Part shown: one piece after another, positions 1 through 8,521 of the stretch
Position numbering within the stretch: position 1 is the first letter of the stretch
Layout of the letters: every line of letters starts with the position of its first letter
Assembly (NCBI RefSeq): GCF_021277265.1
Contig: NZ_JAJSOH010000002.1
Location: 620,001-684,000 of the forward strand
DNA: 64,000 nucleotides
Reading direction: 5' to 3'
Source of the DNA: Kineosporia rhizophila
GTDB taxonomy: Bacteria > Actinomycetota > Actinomycetes > Actinomycetales > Kineosporiaceae
The notes under the pieces: generated by a model
What the model was told of the DNA's origin: nothing
What the model saw: only the letters and a program-made list of their open reading frames with translations
Database searches by the model: none
Position numbers and translations under genes: made by a program

Positions 1-469
1 CGGGGCCGACCAGGGCCCGACCGTCGACTTCGTGTCCAACTACCCGATGCCCGCGGTGATCGCGGCGCTGGTCTGGCAGTGGACGCCGTTCATGATGCTG
101 ATCCTGCTGGCCGGTCTGCAGGCCCAGCCCACGGACATCATCGAGGCGGCCCGGGTCGACGGGGCCGGCGGCCTGAAGATCTTCCGCTACATCACGCTGC
201 CGCACCTGCGGCAGTACCTGGAACTGGCCACCCTGCTCGGGGCGATCTACATCGTGCAGCACATCGACGCGGTGTTCTCGATCACCCAGGGCGGCCCGGG
301 CAGTGCCACCACCAACCTGCCCTACGAGATCTACCTGACCACGTTCCGCAAGTTCGAGTACGGCGAGGCCGCGGCGGCCGGTGTGGTGACCGTGATCGGC
401 ACGATCATCGTGGCCACCTTCGCCCTGCGCGTGGTCAGCTCGCTCTTCCGAGAGGAGCAAGGCCGATGA
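1..469 (+). CDS. Carbohydrate ABC transporter permease, 3' part (partial)
   Basis: The reading frame is already open at the left edge, so the N-terminus lies outside the window. About 155 residues are present. They hold the last transmembrane helices and the permease EAA loop (EAARVDGAGG...I..P), which docks on the ATPase subunit in the cytoplasm. The sequence is typical of the MalF-type half of MalF/MalG sugar importers, and the wording around QWTPFMMLIL and TQGGPG resembles sorbitol/mannitol-type permeases. The stop overlaps the next start as ATGA, so the two permeases are translationally coupled. Substrate specificity is inferred only; the binding protein is outside the window. Confidence 0.85.
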   Translation, partial: GADQGPTVDFVSNYPMPAVIAALVWQWTPFMMLILLAGLQAQPTDIIEAARVDGAGGLKIFRYITLPHLRQYLELATLLGAIYIVQHIDAVFSITQGGPGSATTNLPYEIYLTTFRKFEYGEAAAAGVVTVIGTIIVATFALRVVSSLFREEQGR

Positions 470-1377
470 CCGCACCGACCCAGACCCGACCCGCAGCAAC
501 CGGTTCCGGTAGCAAGGGAACCCTGCTCAACCGCCGTAAGAAGGCCGGCCGGGGCGAGGGCGACATCGCCGAGAAGGGCGGTCTCGTCTGGACCACGGTG
601 GCCTGGGTGGCCACCCTGCTGTTCTTCGCCCCGGTGGCCTGGATGGTGCTCACCTCGCTGCACAGCGAGGCGGACGCCGCGACCAACCCGCCCACCCTGT
701 TCTCCGGCCTGTCGCTGGAGAACTACTCGGCCCTCTTCGACCGTGGGGTCGGGCCGTACCTGATCAACTCGGCGATGGCCAGCGTCGTCTCGACGCTGCT
801 GGTGCTGCTGCTGGCCATCCCGGCGGCCTACGCGCTGTCGATCCGTCCGGTGGAGAAGTGGACGGACGTCATGTTCTTCTTCCTCTCCACCAAGTTCCTG
901 CCCGCCATCGCCGCCCTGCTGCCGATCTACCTGCTGGTCAAGCGGATCGGGATGCTGGACAACATCTGGGTGCTGGTGATCCTCTACACCGCGATGAACC
1001 TGCCGATCGCGGTCTGGATGATGCAGTCGTTCCTGGCCGAGGTGCCGAAGGAGATCCTGGAGGCGGCCGAGGTCGACGGTGCCGGGGTACTGCGCTCGAT
1101 CTGGAGCGTGGTGGTGCCGATCGTCACCCCCGGGATCGCGGCCACCGCCCTGATCTGTTTCATCTTCAGCTGGAACGAGTTCCTGTTCGCGGTGAACCTG
1201 ACCGCCACCGTCTCCTCGACCACACCGGTGTTCCTGGTCGGCTTCATCAGCAGCCAGGGCCTGTTCCTGGCCAAGCTCTGCGCGGCCGCCACCCTGGTCT
1301 CGCTGCCGGTGCTGATCGCCGGTTTCGCCGCCCAGGACAAGCTGGTGCGCGGACTCTCGCTCGGCGCGGTCAAGTAG
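466..1377 (+). CDS. Carbohydrate ABC transporter permease (MalG-type)
   Basis: A 303-residue inner-membrane permease and partner of the preceding one. The N-terminus is a basic 40-residue cytoplasmic tail, followed by about six hydrophobic helices. The EAA loop reads EAAEVDGAGV and is followed by the usual IVTPGIAATALICF helix and a WNEFLFA segment, both hallmarks of MalG/SmoG-type proteins. The start is the ATG of the ATGA overlap; longer upstream readings of this frame run through the preceding gene and are not credible. No ATPase follows, as is common where a shared MsiK-type ATPase serves several importers. A polyol such as sorbitol or mannitol is a possible substrate (inference). Confidence 0.9.
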   Translation: MTAPTQTRPAATGSGSKGTLLNRRKKAGRGEGDIAEKGGLVWTTVAWVATLLFFAPVAWMVLTSLHSEADAATNPPTLFSGLSLENYSALFDRGVGPYLINSAMASVVSTLLVLLLAIPAAYALSIRPVEKWTDVMFFFLSTKFLPAIAALLPIYLLVKRIGMLDNIWVLVILYTAMNLPIAVWMMQSFLAEVPKEILEAAEVDGAGVLRSIWSVVVPIVTPGIAATALICFIFSWNEFLFAVNLTATVSSTTPVFLVGFISSQGLFLAKLCAAATLVSLPVLIAGFAAQDKLVRGLSLGAVK

Positions 1378-1398
1378 ACCCCCGGTCTGGGGGCCGCC

Positions 1399-3222
1399 CT
1401 AACCAGCGGTTTCGGCGGCCTCCAGCCAGGCTTCTTCCAGTGCTTCCTTCTCGGCCGTGAGCTCCCGCAACTGGGCGTCGAGCTCGGCCACGGCGGCGAA
1501 GTCGGTGGCCTTCTCGGCCATCTGGGCGTGCAGCTTCTCCTCGCGCGCAGCAAGTTTCGAGATCTGGCGCTCCAGCCGGTTCATCTCCTTCTGGGCAGCC
1601 CGGGCGTCCGCGGCGGAAACCTTGCGCTCGGGTCGGCTCTCAGAAACTGAAGACGTCGGTGAGGCTTGCGCCTCTTCCTGGCGGGCCCGGAGGGTCAGGT
1701 ACTCCTCGACCCCACCCGGCAGGTCGCGAATCTGACGGTCGCCGAGCAGGGCCACCTGGCGGTCGCACAACCGCTCCAGCAGATACCGGTCGTGGGAGAC
1801 CACGATCAGCGTGCCCGGCCACTCGTCCAGCGTGTCCTCGATCGCCGCCAGCGTGTCGGTGTCCAGGTCGTTGGTCGGCTCGTCGAGCAGCAGCACGTTC
1901 GGCTCGCCCATCAGCAGGCGCAGCAGCTGCAGCCGGCGCCGCTCACCACCGGACAGGTCGCCCACCCGGGTCCAGATCTTGTCTTTAGTGAAGCCCAGCC
2001 GCTCCAGCAGCTGCCCGGCGGTGACGTCCTTGTTGCCGATCCGGACGGTGCCGCGGACCTTCTCGACCGCCTCCTGCACCTTCTGGTCGGCCACCGCGTC
2101 GAGCTCGCGCACGTCCTGGCTGAGAATCACCGCCTGGACGGTCTTTCCGCGCTTCACCCGGCCGCCGGTGGGCGTCGGGGCGTCCGGGCCGCCGAGCATC
2201 ATCCGCATCAGCGTGGTCTTGCCCGAGCCGTTGACCCCGACGATGCCGATCCGGTCGCCCGGACCGAGGCGCCAGGTGACGTGCTCGAGAAGGGTTTTCG
2301 CCTCGTCGCCGGAACCCAGGGTGACGGTGACGTCCTCCAGGTCGATCACGTCTTTACCGAGCCGGGCGGTGGCCATCTTGGCCAGGTTCATCTGGTCGCG
2401 CGGCGGCGGCTCGTCGGCGATCAGCGACTCGGCCGCGTCGATCCGGAACCGCGGCTTGCTGGTCCGGGCCGGGGCCCCGCGCTGCAGCCAGGCCAGTTCC
2501 TTGCGCAGGGTGTTCTGGCGCCGTTCCTCGGTCACCGCGGCCACCCGGGCGCGCTCGGCGCGGGTCAGCGTGTAGGCCGCGTAACCGCCCTCGTAGCTGT
2601 CCACCACCCCGTCGTGGACCTCCCAGATGCTGCCGCAGACAGCGTCCAGGAACCACCGGTCGTGGGTGACCACCAGCAGCCCGCCGCGACCGGCCGGCCA
2701 GCGCTCGTTCAGGTGCCGGGCCAGCCAGGCCACACCCTCCACGTCCAGGTGGTTGGTCGGCTCGTCGAGCATCACCAGGTCGTGCTCACCGATCAGCAGG
2801 GCGGCCAGGCCGACCCGGCGCCGCTGACCACCGGAGAGCCGGCCGAACTTCGCGTCCAGCCCGCCGACCGCGGGCGCGTCGAGCCCGCCGAGGATCCCCC
2901 CGAGCACGTCGCGCACCCGGGCGTCACCGGCCCACTCGTGCGCCTCCAGCGACCCCATGACTGCTTGCCGCACAGTCATTTCCGGATCGAGCCGGTCTTC
3001 CTGCCAGAGCGCGCCGAGCCGCACGTCGCGGCCCCTGGTGACCCGGCCGCCGTCCGGTTCCTGACGGCGGGCGAGCACCCGGAGCAGGGTGGACTTGCCC
3101 TCGCCGTTCCGGCCGACCACACCGATCCGGTCACCGTCGTCCAGACCCAGCGACACCGCGTCCAAAAGCGTTCGGGAGCCGTGCACGACCGTGACGGACT
3201 CCGCATTGAGAAGGTGAGCCAC
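1399..3222 (-). CDS. ABC-F family ATPase (ribosome-associated type)
   Basis: 607 residues with two ATP-binding cassettes and no membrane segment, the ABC-F architecture. Cassette 1 has Walker A GRNGEGKST (about residue 35), signature LSGGQ (about 127) and Walker B MLDEPTNHLD (about 150). Cassette 2 has GVNGSGKTT (about 326), LSGGERRR (about 420) and LLDEPTNDLD (about 445). A charged, probably coiled-coil tail occupies about 525-605, as in Uup-like members. ABC-F proteins act on the ribosome, in translation factor or antibiotic-protection roles; which applies here cannot be read from the sequence. The GTG start overlaps the ispE stop by one base (TAGTG), so it is coupled to ispE, a common actinobacterial arrangement. 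Confidence 0.9.
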   Translation of the reverse strand: MAHLLNAESVTVVHGSRTLLDAVSLGLDDGDRIGVVGRNGEGKSTLLRVLARRQEPDGGRVTRGRDVRLGALWQEDRLDPEMTVRQAVMGSLEAHEWAGDARVRDVLGGILGGLDAPAVGGLDAKFGRLSGGQRRRVGLAALLIGEHDLVMLDEPTNHLDVEGVAWLARHLNERWPAGRGGLLVVTHDRWFLDAVCGSIWEVHDGVVDSYEGGYAAYTLTRAERARVAAVTEERRQNTLRKELAWLQRGAPARTSKPRFRIDAAESLIADEPPPRDQMNLAKMATARLGKDVIDLEDVTVTLGSGDEAKTLLEHVTWRLGPGDRIGIVGVNGSGKTTLMRMMLGGPDAPTPTGGRVKRGKTVQAVILSQDVRELDAVADQKVQEAVEKVRGTVRIGNKDVTAGQLLERLGFTKDKIWTRVGDLSGGERRRLQLLRLLMGEPNVLLLDEPTNDLDTDTLAAIEDTLDEWPGTLIVVSHDRYLLERLCDRQVALLGDRQIRDLPGGVEEYLTLRARQEEAQASPTSSVSESRPERKVSAADARAAQKEMNRLERQISKLAAREEKLHAQMAEKATDFAAVAELDAQLRELTAEKEALEEAWLEAAETAG

Positions 3223-4166
3223 TATCCCCGCACCGATTCGACAAGACGGGCACCGGGAACCGGGCCGTTGGCGCGGCGGACGTCGACCGCCGCACCGGAG
3301 GCGGTCAGGGCGACCGCCAGATCAAGGGCATGACTGGAGTCACGGGCCAGGAACACGGTGGTCGGGCCGGACCCGGAGACGATGCCACCGAGTGCACCCA
3401 CCTTGCGGCCGATCTCCAGCGCCTGCTCCAGCTCGGGCGCCAGGGCCAGGGCGGCCGGCTGCAGTTCGTTGTGCAGGGTGGCGCCGAGCGCCTCGGCGTC
3501 ACCGGCCCGCAGCGCGGCCATCAGCGCGTCGTCGATCTCGGGGACCGGCGTGGGCGGCGGGGCCTCGCCCGCCTCGCGCATCGCGTCGATCTTGCCGTAG
3601 ACGCCCGGGGTGGACAGGCCGCGGCCGGCCAGGGCGATGACCCAGATGTACTCGCCGCGGGCCAGCACCGGCGTCAGGACCTCGCCCCGGCCCCCGCCGA
3701 TCGCCGTGCCGCCGAGCAGCGAGAAGGGCACGTCCGAGCCGAGCTGGGCGGCGAGCCCGTGCAGCTGCTCGCGGTCGAGCCCGGCGTGCCAGAGCGCGTC
3801 GCAGGCGACCAGTGCGGCGGCCGCGTCGGCCGACCCCCCGGCCATGCCGCCGGCCACCGGGATGCCCTTGCGCAGCTCGAACGCCACGTCGGCCGACTCC
3901 AGGCCGATGTGCGCGGCCAGTAGCTCGGCCGCCTTGACCGCCAGGTTCGAGCCGTCGGTGGGCACCTCGTCGGCCTGGATGCCGTCGACCACGATCGAGA
4001 CCCCGGAGCCGGGCTCGGTGGCCCGGGCGGTCAGGTCGTCGAACAGGGCCACCGCGTGGAACACGGTGGCCAGCTCGTGATAGCCGTCGTCCCGGACCGG
4101 GCCCACCCGCAACTCAAGATTGATCTTGGCGGGCGCCCGCACGATCACTGCTTCCGTCGCCGCCAT
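3222..4166 (-). CDS. ispE: 4-diphosphocytidyl-2-C-methyl-D-erythritol kinase
   Basis: 314 residues of a GHMP-family kinase that phosphorylates CDP-methylerythritol in the non-mevalonate isoprenoid pathway. The N-terminal APAKINLELRVG strand and DGYHEL segment are diagnostic of IspE. The GHMP ATP-binding glycine loop is PVAGGMAGGSADAAAAL (about residue 102), and a late GSGPTTVFL glycine motif closes the fold. Length is normal for the family. In many actinobacteria ispE directly follows ksgA; here about 4 kb with an ABC exporter and a VOC gene separates them. Confidence 0.95.
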   Translation of the reverse strand: MAATEAVIVRAPAKINLELRVGPVRDDGYHELATVFHAVALFDDLTARATEPGSGVSIVVDGIQADEVPTDGSNLAVKAAELLAAHIGLESADVAFELRKGIPVAGGMAGGSADAAAALVACDALWHAGLDREQLHGLAAQLGSDVPFSLLGGTAIGGGRGEVLTPVLARGEYIWVIALAGRGLSTPGVYGKIDAMREAGEAPPPTPVPEIDDALMAALRAGDAEALGATLHNELQPAALALAPELEQALEIGRKVGALGGIVSGSGPTTVFLARDSSHALDLAVALTASGAAVDVRRANGPVPGARLVESVRG

Positions 4167-4330
4167 GTCGCCACTCTATTCGAGCTTTGCGTTCCCCCCT
4201 CACCCAGCCCGGCCTCGCGCGCGGGCCCGCGCGCTTGACCTGCTGAACGCCGTCCCAAGCCCCCGCCCGCCCTGGGAAACACAACACGCCGAACCAGAAG
4301 TTGAGAAGGGTGCCGCAACGCTCACTGCAC

Positions 4331-7300
4331 TCACCCCGCGAGGTGACCCCAGTCGTCCTCCAGTTCCGCCCAGCGGCCCTGCGCGGCCGAACGCCCGTTG
4401 ACCATCACCACCACCCGGTCGGCCCGCTCCAGCGCCGCCCGCTTGGACGTCGAGCCGACCACCGTCACGCCGTGCTCCCGCAGCGCCTGCCACAGGTCCA
4501 GCTCGGTGGCCACGTCCAGCGCCGAGGACACGTCGTCGGCGACCAGCAGCTCGGTGCGCGGGGCCAGCGCCCGGGCCAGGGCCAGCCGCTGCAGCTGACC
4601 GCCGGACAGCCGGGTGCCCTTGTGGCCGATCATCAGGCCCAGGCCCGCGCCGGAGTCCTTCAGGTCCCGCTCCAGCTGGGCGGTCGCCACCGCGGTGGCC
4701 ACCTCCACGTCGTGGCCCAGGGCGATGTTGTCGGCGATCGTGCCGGACAGCACCCGGGGCACCTGGCCGACATAACCCACCTGGTTCGGCCGCAGGAACC
4801 GCGCCGGCTCGGTGACCTCGGAACCGTTCCAGGCCAGCGACCCGGTGTGGTGCACGATCCCGGCCAGGGCCCGCAGCAGCGAGGACTTGCCCGCGCCGAC
4901 CGGGCCGACCACCAGCACCAGCTCGCCCTGCCGCACGGTGAGGTCCACGTCGCGGGCCCCGACGATGCCGTCCTCGTGCACCGCGGTGAAGCGGGACAGA
5001 GTGAGTTCGCGCAGCGGCTCGCGCGAGGGCAGCACCGGGCTCGGCGCGGTACCGGCCGAGATGTCCAGGTCGGCCACCGGCGCCGAGTAGTTGGTGCCGC
5101 CGATCATCGCGTGCGTGCGCTCGGTCCAGACCCGGGCCGAGGGCAGCTGGGACACGAACGCCGCCGTGGTCCAGGCGAACCAGCGGGCCGAGCCCAGGGT
5201 GGACACCGCGATCAGCACCCCGGCCGCGTTCAGGCCGCCGGTCAGGTAGACCGCCCAGGCCCCGATCGGCAGCAGGCCGGTGGTCAGCGCCGGGGTGGAG
5301 CGCGACCAGACCTGGATCATGATCTCGTCGCGCTGCCGGTCGCTGCGCACCCGGTCGAGCCCGGCCAGGTGGTCCAGCACCGGCCCGGTGGCCCCGCTCA
5401 GCTTCACCGTGCGGGAGGCCGACAGCGACGAGACCAGCGAGGTGGCGAACGCCGCGCGGGCCTTCACCGTGCGGTTGGCCGCCTTTTCCAGCTTCGGCCC
5501 GAACAGGGTGGCCGCGAGCCCGGACAGCACCATCGTGGCCAGGAAGAACAGGGCCGGCACGATCGAGCCGGAGATCGCCGTCATCGCGGCCATGACCAGG
5601 ATCGCGATCCCGTTGTCCATGGCGTTGTCGGCCAGCTGCACCACCCGCTCGGTGTCGCCGGACTGCGCGATCACCGCTGCCGGGGTGTGGTTGCTGACCC
5701 GCCGCTCACCGGTCTGGGCGTGTGTGAGCCGGGCGCTGATCCGCAGCATCTGGCGCACCCACCACTCCGGGAACCAGCGGTCCGGGAACCACGGCAGCGG
5801 GGCGGTGACCAGCAGCGCGGCCACGATCCCGGCGGCCGGCCAGAACATCCCACCCTCGCCGTCGACCAGATCGGCCCAGAGCCAGGGCAGCACCGAGCCG
5901 TCCAGGCCGAGCAGCAGCATGACCAGGAACACCCCGAGCGCGCCCATCCCGTAGCGCGGGTCGTTGCGCAGCAGCCGCAGGATCTCGGACACCGTGGAAC
6001 CGCGCACCGGCTCCCCGGCGGGCGGCGGGTCGGTCCGGCCCGGCGCCTGGGAGGCCGCCTGCACCGGAAGCTCGGGAGCGTCGGCGAGCAGCACTCCCGA
6101 ACGCTGAGCCGGGACCCCGGCCGAGACCAGCTCCGGGGCCCGCATCCGGCTGGTCTCGGCGAGCTGGGCGAACCGCTCCGAGCGGGCCAGCGGACCGGCC
6201 TCGACCACCCGGCCGTTCTCCAGCACGACCACCTCGTCGCAGTCGGCCACCGACGAGAGCCGGTGCGCGATCACGATGCCGATCCGGCCCTCCAGCAGCC
6301 GCGCCGAGGCCCGCTGCACCTGCAGTTCAGTGACCGGGTCCATCCGGGCGGTGGCCTCGTCGAGGATCACCAGGTGCGGGTCGCGCACCAGGATCCGGCC
6401 GAAGGCCACCAGCTGCTCCTGCCCGGCGCTGAGCACGTAGCCCTCGTCGCCCAGGCGGGTGTCCAGCCCGTCCGGCAGCCCGGCCACCCAGTTCTCCAGG
6501 CCCAGCTCGGCCATCACCCGGCCGGCCGAGCCGACCAGCTCGGGGTCGAACAACGCGATGTTCTCGGCCAGGGTGCCGGCCAGGATCTCGGTGCGTTGCG
6601 GCACCACCGCCACCCAGCGCCGCAGCAGCTCCAGGTCGATCCCGGTGAGGTCGGTGCCGGCCAGGTGCACGGTGCCCGGCGGCACCGCGACCGAGCGGGT
6701 GAGGATCTTGGTCAGCGTGGACTTGCCCGACCCGGTGCGGCCGATCAGCGCGTACGAGCGGCCCGGCACGAAGGTCAGCGACACGTCGTGCAGCACCGGG
6801 CCCCGCCCCGAGTCGTCGTCGCTGCCCGGGTAGGCGAAAGTCAGGTTCTTCAGCACCAGTTCGCCCTCGGCGGGCACGTCCCCGCCGACCGGCTCGACCT
6901 CGGCCGAGGCCAGCTGCTGCACCCGGCTCCAGGCGCCCAGCGCCTGTTGCAGGTGCGGCACCATCCGGCTGATGTGGTCGACGGTGGCGCCGAAAGCCAG
7001 GGCCAGCAGCCAGAGTGAGGTGAGCCGGGCCCCGTCGACGTGACCGGCCTGCAGCGCCCAGACGCCGGCCACCACCACCAGGACGATCGACGTCCGCACC
7101 ACGAACGAGGCGACCACCGCCAGTTTCGCGCTCAGCCGCCAGACCACCCGGCCCCGGGCCAGCACCTGGCTGGCCCGGTCGGCGTACAGCCGCAGCACGT
7201 AGGGCCGGCCCAGCGTGGTGCGCACGTCGTCCTGGCCGTGGATCGACTCCTCCATCACCGCCGCCAGGTCCGACCAGGCCTCCTCCTCGCGCATCCGGGC

Positions 7301-7813
7301 CGGGTTGATCCGCTGGATCGGCCCCGCCAGCGTCTTCACCATCAGGGCGACGACGAGCGTCATGCCGACACCGGCCGGCCACCAGACGAAGAACGCGGTG
7401 ACGATGGAAAGGACGGCCACGGTGAGGCTCTGGAAGATCCGCAGGCCGGTGTTCCGCATCTCGCTGGCAACCTGGTAGATGTCGCCGTCGATCCGGTCGA
7501 GCAGCTCCCCCACCGGGGTGCCCTCGAGGGTCTGCAACGGCTGGGCGAAGGCCACCCGGCACAGCCGGCGGCGCAGGTCGGCCGACCAGTCGGCGGTCAG
7601 CCCGGCGGCGATCATGTTGACCGCCAGATCGCCCACCACGGTCAGCGACAGACCGATCGCCAGCAGGGTGAACATCAGCCAGGAGCGCTCCACCAGCACC
7701 GGCCCGGCCAGCGCGGTGGCCACCGCCTGCCCGGCGCCGCCGAGGATCACCAGCGCCACCACCACTGCGCACCGACGAGGTGAGGTCTGCCAGAGATCTC
7801 GGAGCAGGCGCAT
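4331..7813 (-). CDS. Tandem ABC exporter (TMD-NBD-TMD-NBD fusion)
   Basis: 1160 residues: two complete exporter halves in one chain, each with a roughly six-helix membrane domain and a nucleotide-binding domain. NBD1 has Walker A GRTGSGKST (about 356), a variant signature LSAGQEQ (about 458) and Walker B LVILDEATA (about 480) with the catalytic Glu. NBD2 has GPVGAGKSS (about 969) and a perfect LSGGQ (about 1067), but Walker B reads LLVADDVSSALD (about 1089), with Asp where the catalytic Glu is expected. This asymmetry suggests one consensus and one degenerate ATP site, as in heterodimeric exporters. AAGGATCC lies 10 bases before the ATG. Substrate is unknown; peptides, lipids or drugs are all possible. 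Confidence 0.88.
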   Translation of the reverse strand: MRLLRDLWQTSPRRCAVVVALVILGGAGQAVATALAGPVLVERSWLMFTLLAIGLSLTVVGDLAVNMIAAGLTADWSADLRRRLCRVAFAQPLQTLEGTPVGELLDRIDGDIYQVASEMRNTGLRIFQSLTVAVLSIVTAFFVWWPAGVGMTLVVALMVKTLAGPIQRINPARMREEEAWSDLAAVMEESIHGQDDVRTTLGRPYVLRLYADRASQVLARGRVVWRLSAKLAVVASFVVRTSIVLVVVAGVWALQAGHVDGARLTSLWLLALAFGATVDHISRMVPHLQQALGAWSRVQQLASAEVEPVGGDVPAEGELVLKNLTFAYPGSDDDSGRGPVLHDVSLTFVPGRSYALIGRTGSGKSTLTKILTRSVAVPPGTVHLAGTDLTGIDLELLRRWVAVVPQRTEILAGTLAENIALFDPELVGSAGRVMAELGLENWVAGLPDGLDTRLGDEGYVLSAGQEQLVAFGRILVRDPHLVILDEATARMDPVTELQVQRASARLLEGRIGIVIAHRLSSVADCDEVVVLENGRVVEAGPLARSERFAQLAETSRMRAPELVSAGVPAQRSGVLLADAPELPVQAASQAPGRTDPPPAGEPVRGSTVSEILRLLRNDPRYGMGALGVFLVMLLLGLDGSVLPWLWADLVDGEGGMFWPAAGIVAALLVTAPLPWFPDRWFPEWWVRQMLRISARLTHAQTGERRVSNHTPAAVIAQSGDTERVVQLADNAMDNGIAILVMAAMTAISGSIVPALFFLATMVLSGLAATLFGPKLEKAANRTVKARAAFATSLVSSLSASRTVKLSGATGPVLDHLAGLDRVRSDRQRDEIMIQVWSRSTPALTTGLLPIGAWAVYLTGGLNAAGVLIAVSTLGSARWFAWTTAAFVSQLPSARVWTERTHAMIGGTNYSAPVADLDISAGTAPSPVLPSREPLRELTLSRFTAVHEDGIVGARDVDLTVRQGELVLVVGPVGAGKSSLLRALAGIVHHTGSLAWNGSEVTEPARFLRPNQVGYVGQVPRVLSGTIADNIALGHDVEVATAVATAQLERDLKDSGAGLGLMIGHKGTRLSGGQLQRLALARALAPRTELLVADDVSSALDVATELDLWQALREHGVTVVGSTSKRAALERADRVVVMVNGRSAAQGRWAELEDDWGHLAG

Positions 7814-7828
7814 GACAGACGGATCCTT

Positions 7829-7852
7829 AGGGAGGCTGGGGGCGGCCTCCCT
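7829..7852 (-). terminator. Hairpin in the leader of the tandem ABC exporter
   Basis: A perfect 8-bp inverted repeat (AGGGAGGC / GCCTCCCT) with an 8-base loop lies about 15 bases upstream of the exporter start. No T-run follows on the minus strand, so it is either an attenuator or mRNA structure near the ribosome-binding site rather than a classical terminator. Confidence 0.4.
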
Positions 7853-7861
7853 ACACTGCCG

Positions 7862-8035
7862 TCAGATGTGCCTGCGGCTCAAACGAATTTTCGGGGTACT
7901 GAACGTCTGAGCACGCGAGGACTGCCCCGGAATCTCCAGGAGGGCCGCCCGCCGGTCCAGGTCGATGCTGATCGAGCTCATCGTGGACACGCTGATGGTG
8001 GGCGTGCCCGGAGTCTCACTGTCGGTCGTCGGCAT
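7862..8035 (-). CDS. Possible 57-codon peptide gene upstream of the exporter
   Basis: An ATG-to-TGA frame lies in the 338-bp gap between the VOC gene and the exporter, on the same strand. The predicted 57-residue peptide has a Ser/Thr/Pro-rich N-terminal half, a central acidic/hydrophobic segment (SIDLDRRAALLEI) and a basic C-terminus, with no cysteine. Most of its first 37 codons end in G or C as real genes here do; the last 20 are more AT-rich and could simply be promoter DNA. No good ribosome-binding site precedes the ATG. An exported peptide is conceivable from position alone. No homolog was recognised, and the frame may be chance. Confidence 0.3.
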   Translation of the reverse strand: MPTTDSETPGTPTISVSTMSSISIDLDRRAALLEIPGQSSRAQTFSTPKIRLSRRHI

Positions 8036-8151
8036 GGGCAGACGCTACGACCCCGGAACGCGCCACGCCTCCCGGCGACACGGACATATCGTCACCCTGG
8101 CGAGAGAATCCGCCGTAAGGACCGTGCGGACGGCCCGCGAACGGCCGGTGT

Positions 8152-8511
8152 TCAGAGATTCTGGGTGAGGTTCAGGGTGGTGCCGTCCGGGTCCTGCGCG
8201 TGCGCCACCCGCTGCCCCCAGGGCATGTCGTTGGCCGGGCCCAGCACCTTTCCGCCGGCCGCCTCGACCTTCACCGCGGTGACGTCGGCGTCGGCCACCT
8301 CGATGGCCAGCAGCACCCGTCCCGGCTCACCGGCCGGCATCTGCGGTTCGGAGACGATGCCGAACTCGCTGTCGCCGATCTTCAGGCCGACGTAAAACAC
8401 GTCTCCCTCGGCCGGCTCCCGGGAGGTCTCGGTGGCCCCGAACACCTGCGTGTAGAACGCGGTGAGCCGGGCCACGTCCGCGGTCATCAGCATCGGCTGG
8501 ATCGTCGGCAT
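8152..8511 (-). CDS. VOC-family (glyoxalase/bleomycin-resistance fold) protein
   Basis: 119 residues, one vicinal-oxygen-chelate domain made of two beta-alpha-beta modules (MLMTADVARLTAFYTQVFG and VADADVTAVKVEAAGGKVLG). The end QDPDGTTLNLTQ is the usual VOC C-terminal strand. Members include dioxygenases, glyoxalases and drug-binding proteins; the function here is not determined. The start is the ATG 10 bases after the ksgA stop. Longer readings run through ksgA and are rejected. It is probably cotranscribed with ksgA. Confidence 0.85.
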   Translation of the reverse strand: MPTIQPMLMTADVARLTAFYTQVFGATETSREPAEGDVFYVGLKIGDSEFGIVSEPQMPAGEPGRVLLAIEVADADVTAVKVEAAGGKVLGPANDMPWGQRVAHAQDPDGTTLNLTQNL

Positions 8512-8521
8512 GACGACGAAG

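Noticed and set aside
1378..1398. CCCCC-N5-GGGGG hairpin between the convergent permease and ABC-F genes
   Set aside because: Only five base pairs and no T-run; too weak to call a terminator in GC-rich DNA.
4301..7018. Long plus-strand frame antisense to the tandem exporter
   Set aside because: Composition (His/Gln/Arg/Gly rich) is the usual mirror of a GC-rich coding strand; the minus strand carries complete ABC motifs.
7868..8395. Plus-strand frame across the VOC gene and its downstream gap
   Set aside because: Arg/Pro-rich shadow antisense to the VOC gene; no recognisable domain and no ribosome-binding site.
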